64,000 bases of DNA from Owenia fusiformis (lineage: Eukaryota > Annelida > Polychaeta > Sabellida > Oweniidae). Where the stretch lies: contig CAIIXF020000002.1 of the NCBI GenBank assembly GCA_903813345.2, positions 6,441,772-6,505,771 on the forward strand. Reading direction: 5' to 3'. Shown one piece after another: positions 21,394 through 34,500 of this stretch (the first letter of the stretch is position 1; each line of letters starts with the position of its first letter). The translations under genes were made by a program, and so were the position numbers. The notes under the pieces are model-generated. The model was not told the origin of the DNA. It searched no databases and saw only the letters and a program-made list of their open reading frames with translations.

Positions 21394-22720
21394 CTATAAT
21401 GAGGTGTAGTGACTTTAAGGTGTAGTGACTTAAATGGGGTGTACTGACTATAAACGGATGTAGTGACTATAATGAGGTGTAGTGACTTTAAGGTGTAGTG
21501 ACTTAAATGGGGTGTACTGACTATAAAAGGATGTAGTGACTATAATGAGGTGTAGTGACTTTAAGGTGTAGTGACTTAAATGGGGTGTACTGACTATAAA
21601 AGGATGTAGTGACTATAATGAGGTGTAGTGACTTTAAGGTGTAGTGACTTAAATGGGGTGTACTGACTATAAACGGATGTAGTGACTATAATGAGGTGTA
21701 GTGACTTTAAGGTGTAGTGACTTAAATGGGATGTACTGACTATAAAAGGATGTAGTGACTAAAATGAGGTGTAGTAACTTAAAGGTGTAGTGACTCAAAT
21801 GGGGTGTACTGACTATAAAAGGATGAAGTGACTATAATGGGGTGTAGTGACTTTAAGGTGTAGTGACTTAAATGGGGTGTACTGACTATAAAAGGATGTA
21901 GTGACTATAATGAGGTGTAGTGACTTTAAGGTGTAGTGACTTAAATGGGGTGTACTGACTATAAACGGATGAAGTGACTATAATGGGGTGTAGTGACTTT
22001 AAGGTGTAGTGACTTAAATGGGGTGTACTGACTATAAAAGGATGAAGTGACTATAATGGGGTGTAGTGACTTTAAGGTGTAGTGACTTAAATGGGGTGTA
22101 CTGACTATAAAAGGATGTAGTGACTATAATGAGGTGTAGTGACTTTAAGGTGTAGTGACTTAAATGGGGTGTACTGACTATAAACGGATGAAGTGACTAT
22201 AATGGGGTGTAGTGACTTTAAGGTGTAGTGACTTAAATGGGGTGTACTGACTATAAAAGGATGAAGTGACTATAATGGGGTGTAGTGACTTTAAGGTGTA
22301 GTGACTTAAATGGGGTGTACTGACTATAAAAGGATGTAGTGACTATAATGGGGTGTAGTGACTTTAAGGTGTAGTGACTTAAATGGGGTGTACTGACTAT
22401 AAACGGATGTAGTGACTATAATGAGGTGTAGTGACTTTAAGGTCTAGTGACTTAAATGGGGTGTACTGACTATAAACGGATGAAGTGACTATAATGGGGT
22501 GTAGTGACTTTAAGGTGTAGTGACTTAAATGGGGTGTACTGACTATAAAAGGATGAAGTGACTATAATGGGGTGTAGTGACTTTAAGGTGTAGTGACTTA
22601 AATGGGGTGTACTGACTATAAAAGGATGTAGTGACTATAATGGGGTTTAGTGACTATATAGTGACAATAATGGGGTGTAGTGACTATAATGGCGTGTAGA
22701 ATAGTGAATATAACGGGGTG
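21394..22720 (+). repeat. 73-bp minisatellite, block 2 (about 17 units)
   Basis: The period of 73 was checked from GAGGTGTAG at 21401 and 21474. Two variants alternate irregularly: AAAAGGATGTAG with AATGAGG, and AAACGGATGAAG with AATGGGG. The array decays after about 22640. Its stop-rich frames do not code. Confidence 0.92.
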
Positions 22721-23098
22721 TGACTTTAATCGAAATTGAAACAAAATGAAGAACTGTGCCTAGGCCTAAATCTTCTGAATCCAATCAAGTCTTTTTCAAC
22801 TGGTTCTTTTGCTTGTTCTTGTTTATATTTATTACGCTGACTTGTAGAGAAAACTTCCCATAACTTCAGATGTTGTTTATAGTAATTCAAACTTGAATAA
22901 ACACACGGTAACATCGTGGCCCCAACACGCTTCCTTTTTATAACGCAGTATTTATGAGAGTTCTACCCTGGCGCAGAGCTAGGCCGGCAATCACACATCC
23001 TCTCTGACGAGGATAGACAACAGCTGCAATGCTTTTAAAAAGGAAGATGAAACTTAAAGAAATTGTGAACGTTCACAGTTTCAAGAAACTTACATTGT
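22721..23098. other. Spacer, no firm gene
   Basis: A 62-codon minus-strand frame (22726-22914) has mixed composition (KLWEVFSTSQRNKYKQEQ), but no splice sites or recognisable family. I do not call it a gene. Confidence 0.4.
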
Positions 23099-23273
23099 AT
23101 TCGCGAATGCAACTAACACCTGTCGGCTACCGGATTAACCTCCTATTTTATGACCAACTCATTTAGATATGAATGGAATAGTGGCAGGTACTATCCATAT
23201 ATAAATGAGTAACCCATGAAATAGTAGGTTAATCCGGTAGCCGACAGGCGTTACCTGTAGTTGCATTCGCGAA
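23099..23273. mobile_element. Foldback MITE M1
   Basis: The left end, ATTCGCGAATGCAACTAACA, continues through GTCGGCTACCGGATTAACC. It is repeated in inverse at the right end (GGTTAATCCGGTAGCCGAC ... GTTGCATTCGCGAA). The arms are about 75 bases with short gaps. Confidence 0.75.
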
Positions 23274-23800
23274 CAACTAACGCCTGACGGCTAACAAATT
23301 AACCTACTATTTTATGGGCAATTCATTTAAATATGAAAAGTACCTGTCGCCATTCCAATTATATGTAAAGGCAGAATCTGATCTACAGGGGGTGACAAAC
23401 TAACAAGCAACATGTATAATTGACCTACCAATCTATTCCTTACAATATCAAATACAATATCTCCAATTCACAATATTTTATAAATTGGTGAAGTTATTAA
23501 TGATTCAAAGTGCAAAAATGAGTGAAAAATGTTTCAATTCTCCAAAACAATAAGAATGGTAACCTATCTTAAAAATAATACATTATTGTAAAAATCGTTA
23601 GTTTTCCTGGAATAAAGTATGCACTTTTGTGATTTTTAGAAAATAGACATGACAAGGAATGACACGAGCCAAAAATATTCTAAAATTGAAACAATTTTAT
23701 GTTTAGCCTGCTCGCTATATCTGATTCTCTCTTTAAATTAGTTGGTCATAAAATAGTAGGTTAATCCGGTAGCCGCTAGCCGTTTGTTGCATTCGAGAAT
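23265..23800. mobile_element. Foldback MITE M2, abutting M1
   Basis: It has the same arm sequence as M1. The left arm begins TTCGCGAACAACTAACGCC, sharing its first bases with the end of M1. The right arm ends GTTTGTTGCATTCGAGAAT. The interior of about 350 bases differs from M1 and is non-coding. Confidence 0.65.
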
Positions 23801-23898
23801 ACAAGCTTAGACTGATCTCAAAATGTATCTAGAACATCATGAGAAAAAATGAGAGAAACATATTACATAACCAATTCATAAAATAGTTTATGGAAGTC

Positions 23899-23967
23899 TA
23901 CCCTTTGCATTCGTTTGACTTCACTTCTTAAAAGAGAGCTCCGTCTAACTAGACTGCACGCAGGGTA
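23899..23967. mobile_element. 69-bp MITE, internally deleted relative of 16472-16842
   Basis: In inverse orientation it joins the two ends of the 371-bp element (TACCCTGCGTGCAGTCTAG and AAACGAATGCAAAGGGTA) with almost nothing between. Both sides carry ATGGAAGTC (23890-23898 and 23968-23976), an exact 9-bp target-site duplication. Confidence 0.85.
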
Positions 23968-24142
23968 ATGGAAGTCCTTGTGCAAGCTGATTTTTCAAAT
24001 TATTGCTGATGTACTGTGATAAATTGGTTGTGCATTTTCCATCAGTTTTCTTCAAATGTTCCTCTTTGCGCCTTTATTCCCACAACAGTCATTGTAATGT
24101 AAGTAACAACTATAGCAACATTAGTAGGGCATCATGGTATAT

Positions 24143-24241
24143 CATTGGCGGATCCAGGAACTAATAGGGGGGGAGAGATTTCAAGTTCTACAAAATATTG
24201 TCAAATGCCGCATGCCCCCCCCCCCCCTGGATCCGCCAGTG
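24143..24241. mobile_element. 99-bp MITE with TGGCGGATCCAGG ends
   Basis: The left end is CATTGGCGGATCCAGG and the right end CCTGGATCCGCCAGTG. TATAT lies on both sides (24138-24142 and 24242-24246). The interior has G and C homopolymers. Confidence 0.7.
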
Positions 24242-24330
24242 TATATCCCATACTTTCCAATAGTTTGATTTAATGCTTCTTAAAAGAAAACTTCATCTTG
24301 ATACTACTTAGACTCTGTTACATATGGCAT

Positions 24331-24590
24331 GCCAGGGGCGGATCTGGGAACCAACACGGGGGGGGGGGGGCAAATTTCTGGTCAGAGAAAAAAATTTAGG
24401 CCCCTAAAACCCAAAAGTGGGCCCAAATTTTGAAATATAAGGCCCATTTCTTCAAAATTTGGCCTGAAATTAAAAAATAAGGTCTTTAAAGGCCCAGTAA
24501 TGAGCAAAAAGGCCCAATCTTTTTTGGGCCCACCCAAGGGGGGGGGGGACCCCCAGCCCCCGCCCCCCCCCCCCCCCCATCCGCCAGATC
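24331..24590. mobile_element. Related GGCGGATCTGG MITE
   Basis: It starts near GGGGCGGATCTGGGAACC and ends near CATCCGCCAGATC. Its ends are close relatives of the 24143 element, with a longer interior that includes repeated GGCCCAA-type runs and homopolymers. Confidence 0.55.
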
Positions 24591-24599
24591 ATGCAATCA

Positions 24600-26667
24600 G
24601 TTGCAAAAAGTGAGATGTGATGAGTATCGAAATGTGGTAAGAGTGAGAATGCGATTCGAAAAACCTTCATTATGTTACACCCCCTTCAAATGTTTGGTAA
24701 TTCTCTATACCGGGTGTCTCTAACTTATTGAAGGGAGTCTCGGTATCGTTTTGTAGATGTATTAAATGTACTTGTCGCAAAACCTCACGCGGAATATGAA
24801 GTAGCGAAAGAGTGAGAGTGGACTAACAAATGCAAAATGTGAAATAGTGATGTATCTAATTGAAAGCCCATGATTTTAGTTGAAAAACAATGTTGAGGTC
24901 ATCTTTTCAGAGAACTTTGCTTAATTTACCAAACTAATTAAGGGGAGTGTAGCGTTGCTATGTGGATATGATGTTCTTGCATTGGTACGAAACCTTATTC
25001 AGAGAGTGAACTAACGAATGCAAAATCTAGAATAGTGATGTATTAGTTTGAGTTGAAAAACAATGTTGATGTCATCTATTTTAGAGAACTTGCTCAATTT
25101 GATAAAACTTCAAAGGGAGATTCCGAACAATGAGAGTGATGATATGTGTTGGAACATTGCATGAAAAATGAAGGGAAGTCGGAAAGTGAAAGGTGCTCAA
25201 GTTATCAAGTACCCTGAAACATATCGACTATTCAATCTAGCCTCTGACTGCAAACATTTCATTTCATACGTTCAAGACAAACATAGTCTAGCTCCACCAG
25301 AAGTTCCCCTCCCACTACTTGAATACGCACCTTCTCACACACTGTCTGAGTATGAAGTGGGGGCTCCAGATCATAGTCATAATAGCTAGACTAGTTCAAC
25401 CCGTGTAAGAGCTTATAATTATCTCAAATATGATTTTAAAGGGCAAGATTTGAAATTAATGCTATAGTGTGAAAATCAGTACTACATGAATACATGCTGG
25501 CTTGATCAATGAATACTATCTCTTTTTAAAAATGTAGAAGTCGAACTTTTTGCTGAGGGTACACAATAGAAAGCAAGAATATAAGAGGTCAGACTCACCA
25601 AGAAGACGTGGCAGACTTAGAAACTTTGGAAACATGATTCAATATAAAAATACCCGTTTTGCTTTAGGCAGAAGAATAACTCTCAAGTAAATATTCACAG
25701 GCGTCTAGTGAGCATTATAAACAATAGTCTTAGTGTGATATTTGAGTATTAGTTAATATCATTTTCAGTATATACTGATTTAAAAAGCAGTCATTAGGCT
25801 TAATATTCTCATAGTTTTGATTTTGAAATCAATAAGCTCAAGAGGAATAAGATTAAAAAGTAAAAGAACATCATAAAACTGAACATAAAAACAAATGGAA
25901 ATATATTATTTGAATTGTGCAGTTATGAGCTACGTGTATAGTCTGCGCAACGAAGACGAAGCTATATTTTGAGGATCGAAGTCGAACGAATGCAAAGGGT
26001 AGGCCGGGGGGGCAAATATAAATGAAAATGTACCGAGGTGGCCTATGGGCCTCTCGATGTATAAAAAACCAAGGGCCAACGCCTTATAGCTGATTACGGC
26101 CTTGTTAACTCAAATATCTTTCAGGGCATCCTTCTCAATTTGACCAGCATGGAATTCAGGATAAAACGAAAGTGTTTTATATTTGATCCTTTGTCCATAC
26201 TGGATATACCAGATTTAAATGTATATCCTTCTTGTAAATATGTTTATTTACTGGACCTCGTATCAGTTACAAATTCCTCAGTGAAACAAAAATTCACACG
26301 TTCGTTGATTCAGCGGATCACCCTCCATCACTTTATGTTCCTTTAAGAGACTAAAAGGATCAAATGGGCATCACAAAGGGAAAATAAACAGCCTAAAAGA
26401 TTTGAAAACAAAATATTTATTCTAAGATTTTGATCGTATCTCTAAATGTGCCTATAGGGACCTAGGACGTACAAACAAGCAATCAGAAAAGAGGCTATAA
26501 TGTCACCACAAGAAATGGATTGGGGTTTTATCGAGTGTATTTAGGGTTTAAAATATCTCCGAATTTTAGCAATAGTTGACACTGGTTAACTTAAATTTAT
26601 CCTGTGTGAAAATAACTTTTATTAATTCAATTTGGAAAAACTGGAGCGGTTGTGGCTTCTTTAACAC
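24600..26667. other. Intergenic, no gene seen
   Basis: Diverged pieces of the ACACTCCCC/AAGTTTGG MITE family lie near 24675 and 24940. A right end of the TACCCT family (GAACGAATGCAAAGGGTA) lies near 25985-26002, without a matching left end. Short frames at 25168-25389 and 26140-26346 have no recognisable domain or clear splice sites. Confidence 0.5.
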
Positions 26668-26844
26668 AGCCGGTGTGAAAGAAATTATGGTCCCCCAGGG
26701 ATTATGGTCCCCTTTATTAACGGCCCTTTCTGGACCCGATTTCGTATAAGGTAATGAGGGAAAGAGTTGTATTTAGGTCACCATATAAATCAATGGAGAG
26801 TAGGATCATAATTTGATAGGACCTCCTACCCTTTTACACCGGCT
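26668..26844. mobile_element. 177-bp MITE with AGCCGGTGTGAAAG ends
   Basis: The left end is AGCCGGTGTGAAAG and the right end CTTTTACACCGGCT, an inverted pair with one mismatch in 14. The interior matches 30055-30190 (GGTCCCCCAGGGATTATGG, then TAGGTCACCATATAAATCAA), so this is a dispersed family. Confidence 0.7.
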
Positions 26845-29800
26845 AGTACAGCACACCTACTCTATTCCAAAAAGTTCAGATCTGTACTGGTCAAACAAAC
26901 ATAAAGCGGTTTTAAAAGTGGTCCATTGCCCAACATTTTCTCAAAATCGAACCGTTTAATCCATTCTAAGGCCAAAAGGGTCAAATGTCAATCCCTTGGG
27001 TTTTTTAGAAAGTGCCCCCCCCCCCCTGGCAAAAGCTGGCTACGGGCCTGAAGGGTATGCTACAAGTGGAAAGTGGAAGCGTTCACCTAATGAAGCTCTC
27101 ATTTAAAGAGGCGAAACTAAATAATTATTGAAAAGGGTAATTGTACTTGGGGCTGAGCACTTTTCTTATAATGTTATCTAACATACCACTTTGTCAGAAA
27201 TGTCAGAAAAATATGTTACACAAAGCACTCGAGACGGCAGCAGATGCACTCAACTTTAAAAAGAACAAGCCCTGCCCGCGGTGCAAGAACCAACGCTTGA
27301 GGACAAAAATATACAGAAACATCACCCAAAAATGAATGAAAATCACAAGGTAGTAGCTTTACTAGATGTGGCTACCAAATAAAATGTGTAACGGTTTGTT
27401 GCAGACGCCGATGCCGCCATAGGCAAGGCATTATTATGCAGAACATCATCACCTGCGTCACAGACACCGAACGCCGAACGTCATTTGTAACAGACACCGA
27501 TCGCCGAACAAAAACAAAAAAGTTTGGCTTTGAAATGTAAAAATATGACATAAACACAAAGTAATGATGGCATACTTTAAAGACAACAATGTTTTCAAAC
27601 AAAAAATCTTTAAGTTTAATATACTCTTTTTCTGCTTAGAAACTGTGTGTAGAATGACAATAATAAGCCAGAGTTTTAGTCTGAGTTAAAATTAGATGCG
27701 ATGAGCATCAATCAAAATCAAACTCGAAACAAAACTTCCAAAAAACCAACTCACCTTGACTGTTGTGCTGGGATGTCCATCTATCTCTCTATCACTACAT
27801 ATACACAGAGCAAACCTCCGAACAAAAACAAATAGTAAATAAAATTTATGACCTTAAAACAAACAAAACATTGCTTTGAAATTCTGTTGAAGCCTAGAAG
27901 CTAGAATACTAAATACAGAACAAAAGTGTGAAGTATATCATCTCAATGAATTATATCTAGTTATGTTTACCTATGAGCATAATAATACATTTTCAAAAAC
28001 AATGATGCTATAATTATATCTCTTTAATACAGTCATTAACTGCACCTATCAACAAGTTACTGTTATATATTCTTGCTCATCGATACCATCGCAGGTGTAA
28101 CGAACGCCTCTGGATATCATCTCATTTTGCTAAATGCAAGTTATGTATGGTTAATAGGGATTTGTAATATTGTTTCATTGGAATCTGATTCTAGAAACGA
28201 ATACATTATTTAAACTTATTTAAAAATGTGATATTTTTGAAATTTTGAAAGTAGACCATTTCAAAAAAATACTTTTATGGGTGCTCGTTTCCTAGTGATT
28301 TTCAAAAATACTTTCCATTCTCCGAAATCCAAGATGTTTCCAAAAAAACTAACATAAGGGAGAACCCTGCTCTACGTATCAGTTTTATTGGCAGAATTCA
28401 CCGAGGGGGGGGGGGGGGGGGGGGTAGCGATCGCACCCATCGCATCCCTCTTCTCCCCCTAGCTACGCCCATGAATATAGAAATCAAATGCAAAGACTAC
28501 CCTTTGCATGATTGTTTAATAATGTTTCATCGAGCTAGAAGAGGGAACGATTTTTCAAGTTTCGATCTTCTTATTGTAAATTGTATTTTGGAGGCCAGTT
28601 TACTATATGCATGGATAGGCTAAATCAAGTTTGCTAATCAAGAACAGCTTTGTAATATCAGGTTTGAAAATACGATAACCCAGGTGTAAACTTAACCTGA
28701 AATATTCCATTCCTAATGCAAAGTAACATTGAAATTCCAAACGTTGGAAATTTGGTAACCCGGGTATTTCTTCAATTTAGTAAATCAAGCAAGCCTCGAC
28801 CGTACAAACATATACTTGATTTTTTAATTTTACAAAAGAATATTATGCAATTTCTTTCGTCAGAGCATAAAAGCAATTCGTAAAGTATGTCTTACGCCAA
28901 TGAGATTTAAGTTACAAGTACAAGCTAAGCAGAACCCATGATACAAATACAAATTCAGCAAGACAGTGAATCACACAAGTACACCTAAACAAACATATGT
29001 TGATATGGCAATAAAAATAAACACGTGCTATCATTCCAGCCTCTGGTCTCATCGCGTTTATTCATTGAAGATCATCGTGTTTAGTGTAAGTACGAAACGG
29101 TGCATCGGTCCGTATCAGACGGACCTGTTCCAGCTTACTATTCTTGTATAACCAGCCAGAGGTGATCAGCATAGTAAATTGCTGAAATGAATGTTGACAT
29201 CTAGGGGATTCACATTTGACCATTTGGTCCAAAAGGTCTTGAAAAGTTCTCAAAAACGTGGTAAAAAAACTACACCATTTTGGAAAAACCTTTAGGATTG
29301 TTATCTTTGAGAATAAATTGCTAGACAGTTTAAATTATTTCTATTTAAGTGGATGGAGAACAAAGTCATTTATTTTATAATCAATCTTTATTATCTGGAG
29401 GTATAGAAAATATTTGTGTATTAAGCTTTTCACCATCCAAATATTTTTTCTAAGATCTGTCTTGTTACATGGTAGAATGGTTCAAAAATATGCCGAAAAT
29501 TACTTTTTACACGCCATCTATTTTACATGAATATTTCATTTATACTATAAAAATGTGTACTTTATGAATTGAAATACTATTCTATGATAATCAAGGATGC
29601 AGGTAAAATGAATTCGATCCGTAACCGCGAACCACATCCCCAATCGAAAAATTTCGTTTCCTTGTTCCACTAAGTTGACTGTTGACATCGTCCTACATAT
29701 TGGCATATAACTTGGAATCCCAAATTCCCGGATGTTTAATGTACAAATTGTTCGCGGTTAAGGATCTCTGTGCGCGAGTGGAGAAATTAGTTCGGGAACA

Positions 29801-30054
29801 AGGAAATGGTGGTGCGCGGTTAAAGAGTTTGCGTTCGCGATGTGAACATCGTGGTTCGAGAGCAAGGAACGTAGTTCGCGATGTCAGAACTGACGTTCGC
29901 GTTGTTGGAAGTCTAGGACGCCTGTTAGTGTATACGCGATTTTGTTTTGGTACGTATTGTTGATTAGGTTTCTGTGAATAGACAGTTAAAACATAATCCT
30001 TTATGGTTTAATGATTGCATATGTAATGAAAAATAGAATCAGTGATAAAACAAC
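26845..30054. other. Intergenic, no firm gene
   Basis: AT-rich DNA with a G homopolymer near 28407-28424, next to GTAGCGATCG. An Arg-rich frame at 29682-29963 comes from GTTCGCG/GTGCGCG-type repetitive sequence, and I do not call it coding. No tRNA, rRNA or conserved domain seen. Confidence 0.45.
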
Positions 30055-30190
30055 CCAGTGTGAAAGAAATGATGGTCCCCCAGGGATTATGGTCCTCTTT
30101 CTTAACGGCCCTTACTGGCTCTGATTGCATATAAGATAATGAGGGAATAGGGTTGAATTTAGGTCACCATATAAATCAATGGAGACGACG
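30055..30190. repeat. Partial copy of the 26668-26844 MITE
   Basis: CAGTGTGAAAGAAATGATGG followed by the same interior as 26668-26844. It breaks off after ATATAAATCAATGGAGA, so the right terminus is missing. Confidence 0.6.
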
Positions 30191-30759
30191 TATTAAATAT
30201 AGCATTCGTCGGATACGATTATTTCATTAGTTTTTCATTTGGCGCCAAACAACCACTTGTCTGTTTGATTTGCAAAAATATAGTTTCAAGATTAAATGCT
30301 CGGCAAAATGAGTTCACAAACAATAAAATGGAAAAATTAGAAAAGAAATAGATAACAACCAATACTTTCATCCAAACAGATGAATGCATAGGCAGGTCCC
30401 CAACTGCATTTGATAGGTGTGACAACACACACGTAGTATTGTAGTTCAATTTTGGAAATATACACTTTATTAAGTGTCACCCATTTCAAGTATTATATTT
30501 TTGTGTGTATTTGAAAGAAATAAATAAACATAAAAAACAACTTTTAGGTCAACTTATCTTAAGTCCATACAAAAATAGCGACGATATGATGATTATGATA
30601 TCCAATGATTTGCTCGGGTTGTCACTTTTATCCACTCTTGGATATCGGCGATCTCCACTCAATAAAAATGGAATCCCTCAAAAATCCTCTATCCTCTATC
30701 TCTACAGTAACTATGGGGTGAATTATGTTCATTGTTTGTTTTACTGGTCATTCTATACC

Positions 30760-31062
30760 CGAAGTGGGGGGAGGGGGTACTCCCATATATTGGCTGAATA
30801 AGGATGTGCCGCTAAAGTAGGTCACTTTTTCGCCGAAAAATCCCTAGATGTGGGTCCCATTTTGAAGAAAAAACCCTAGATGTGGGTCACATTTTGATTA
30901 AAAAATCCTAAAACTGGGTACTGTTTTTTGAAAAAATTGCCGGAAGTGGGTCTTGTTTTTTTTAAATTACCTTGAAATGGGTCTATTTTTGAAAGAAAAA
31001 CACTAGATGTGGGTCCATCTTTAGAGAAAAAATCCCTAGATGTGGGTAGATATTTTGAGTCT
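30760..31062. repeat. Tandem ~40-bp repeats, TAGATGTGGGT core
   Basis: A G-run and GGGTACTCCCATATATTGG are followed by about six degenerate units of the form AAAAATCCCTAGATGTGGGT + CCCATTTTGA. No coding content. Confidence 0.65.
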
Positions 31063-31592
31063 CAATTGAACATCTCCAAAGGACATCGTCTTCAATTAAG
31101 AATATTAGTGTTGACTTAGCTGGGTTCGAAGTGTTGGATATGCCTGACAAGCTTAACAAATTAGGTCACCATAAAATGCCCAGATGATAAAACAAAGGTG
31201 AGATAAATTATTGCAACGCGTGACGTTTCAAAAATAGAACACAAAATTTAAATACATTTTTGTTGGTATTTAATATTTTTATACAAAATGATTAACAACT
31301 CCGAATACCTCTAAATATTACTTTCTCACATACTGTCTCTCGTGCAGTGTATATCCATATTGCATTTTTATCACATTTTGACCACACGTTCATTTATAGA
31401 TTTTTGACAGTAAAAGCGTCCACGCTGACGTCATGCACAAACCACTTTAGTCCCACTTTGCACACCGACACTATCATTGCGCTCCATGTATTTCAATTGT
31501 TCAACGCCTTACATTGACATTTACTCTTCCTATCCACGTCGCATGTTTGAGAAGTTGTAATAAACTATTGCACTTTAATAAATCTTATATGT

Positions 31593-34500
31593 CTAATCCT
31601 CCACCGAAGTCATTCCATTCATCCCAGATGCCCCTGTGTGCGAGTGTTGAGCTGTGTATGTGCATGTGTCTCCTGATTCACCAATTCTAGTGTACGTGAC
31701 CATGGAAGGACGTGGCGTTCTATACACAATATCCGGACTGTCACAATGCTCTACAGTTCGTTGTGTGTCTATTTGTTCTGGACTGGTCATGGGTCCTTCG
31801 TCCATACTGTCATCGTCATCATCGTCAAGGAAGTCAAGGTTGATGTGAAATTCGGAAGTCGCTTTATCACGTCCAGCATTTAGTTTCGTCGAGGAATGTA
31901 GGGATCGAACGCTGAGAAGGCTAGATCCAACGCTCGATTGGTCATCGTCATCTTCGTCAAGAAAGTCTAGGTTGATGTGAAATTCGGAAGTTGCTTTGTC
32001 ACGTCCAGCATTTAGTTTCGTCGAGAAATGTAGGGATCGAATGCTAAGAACGCTAGATCCAACGCTCGATAGGTCATCGTCATTACCGTCTAGAAAGTCT
32101 CGGTTGATGTGTAATTCGGAAGTCGGTCTGTCAAGTCCAGCGTCTTGTCTCGTCGAGGAATGTAGAGAATGGATACCAAGCACCGATCTAGGTCTCTGAG
32201 ATGGGACATTCACACCTGCTGTATTGCCGCCATTTAGTGTTCTACTCTTGCCATGTGCAAGATCCAAGTGCGGCAATAATCCAACTGTCTGGCTACGGGA
32301 GTACTCGAGACCTGTGGTTGGATGACCAATACCAGTCTGACTGCAGTAATTTTTTGCTAGCCCCCTATTGGGAGTGAAGGCACTTGAACTTTGGGACCCT
32401 GGGATTGATTCGCATGTGTTACTTGTGTGGCATTTGTTGACCTGTTGATGGTCTTTTGGCGAGATAGATGGCCAGGCAGGTTTCGGAAGGCAAGATTCTC
32501 TTCTCATGATCTGTTCCCGTTCTAAAGTCATGAAGTGATTTGAGTAGCACTCTACCCGACGTTGCCTTGGTAGATCAAAAGGGGTGAAGTTTAACAAAGG
32601 CCCAGTCTCTCGTGTCTTCAAATGGATTGAAGATTCTTTTTTCACGTTTGATGGACTGACTTTACGCCACGATCCTTTGCTTGATTGGTAACTGTATGTT
32701 CTAAGGTTTCGAGAGGGGCGATTCACGGAAGGTGTGGGTGATTCACATGGCCTTCGGTTCTGTTGTACAGATTCGCCACGGCAGTTATCAGGCCTGCCAG
32801 TAGGGAATTTGATGTCGTCATCTACCACTGTGGTGATTGCAGAAACAATGTCCGTTTGACGGAGGGATATTGAAACTGATTTGCATTTACTAGAATCTCG
32901 GCTTCTACAGACCAAACTCTCTTCTACGGAGTTAGGCTGGGTTTCCAACATCAATCCAATTTTTGGCGAAATAGTTGGCCGTTTTTGAGATGTCGATGGA
33001 CTGGCGCCTAGCCCTGGTCCTTTGCTAGATCGGTCATCGCATACTTGCACATTTTTTTGCCATCGGACTAGCTCTCTTGTATCATACCCTCTTGCCTCTT
33101 CTTTCGCCCTTATTTCTTCCTTCTTAGAAGCTGAAACCAGAGTTAAAGCATTTTGAAACTTACAGGTTTTCGTCCAATTAGAAAAATGTATGTGTCCGTA
33201 AAGTGAGAGTATGAATGAGATTTCATAGGAAATTTTTATTTGGCATTTTCTAGTATTATATTGTATTGTATTGTATTATTGTGTATTAGATTGTATTGTA
33301 TCGTAAATTGTGTTTTGTTTGCACTGATGGATATGAGTTGTACTCAATGTATAAAGTCCGTCTTTACATAATATTAACAGATACCTTCATATGTATTATG
33401 TACCCTAATCATTTTTATTATAACCGTCTAATATACTTCCGGCTACTGGGCTGAATTATGCCTGTCATTAGCAAAAGTCAAAAAATTACCAAAAACTAAA
33501 ATCCCCTTTTCAAAACTTGGAGTGGACAATGCAACAGGAAATAATTTAGGTTTCTAAGCTATGGGTTTCAGGCTATTTTTCTCATCAATACAAAATAATT
33601 ATGTAATCAATGCATCGACATTTTGTATTGTTTTGTATTGTAATATACGTATGATGCAATTACTTAGATGCGAGTAGGAAGTTATCACTTTCGCCACCAG
33701 GTGGCTGATTCGGGGGAAATAACTTGGCAGGGTATTACAAAATTCCTTTAAACTTGAATAAACATTTTAGTGGTTCACTTTTCATATTACCCTTATGTGT
33801 CTGATAGTTACGTATATACTAAATTGAAATATGTCCAGTAAAACAAAAATGTTATCTGCCCAACAAAAGAAAAGATATTTCCCTTTTGTGATTTTACAAT
33901 AGGTTCTATGGGGAATCTCCTCGACCTAGAAGTCATATTTTCAAAGTAATGTACAATCCAAATATGACATCAGTTTGACTGAATTTTGAATTTTTAATGA
34001 CGTAAATCAAGATTATTTCTACTCACATCCAGTCAATTGAGTTTCATTTTCTAAGAGGTATTGCGCAAACTGCGTTAGATTCGAGAGGCTGCACGATTAT
34101 AGAGTAGGGAGAATGCTCTCAAAACAAAGGGCTTACCAAAGTAGCTTAATTAATATTATGCAAGGAATTTGTACATGATCCCAAGTCATATGATGTAAAG
34201 CAGATCGATGAGCTTCACTTTTCAAAGAGTCGAAAGACAATGCATGACTAAAAGTAAGGAAAATTTTCTCAAAACAAGGTGCTTACCAATAGTAGCCTTC
34301 AGCCGCTTAATAGCAACTTTAAGTTCAGCCATTTCGAACCTCATGTTCTGTTGGTGTCTTTTCTCATCCGAGACCTCTTTCTGTTTCTTCAACAGAAACC
34401 TCTGCAGGAACTGATCGTCACGTTCATTAGTTGCTGTAAGTATAAATCACCATTTTTTACCCTTTTCAGGAAATTGATTTTGTGCCTATGAAAGAGAAAA

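Noticed and set aside
25168-25389. 73-codon plus-strand frame with fairly balanced composition
   Set aside because: It could be a terminal exon, but no convincing acceptor, no recognisable family and no second exon nearby.
29682-29963. Arg-rich 93-codon frame
   Set aside because: Encoded by GTTCGCG/GTGCGCG-type repetitive DNA; no domain or splice signals.
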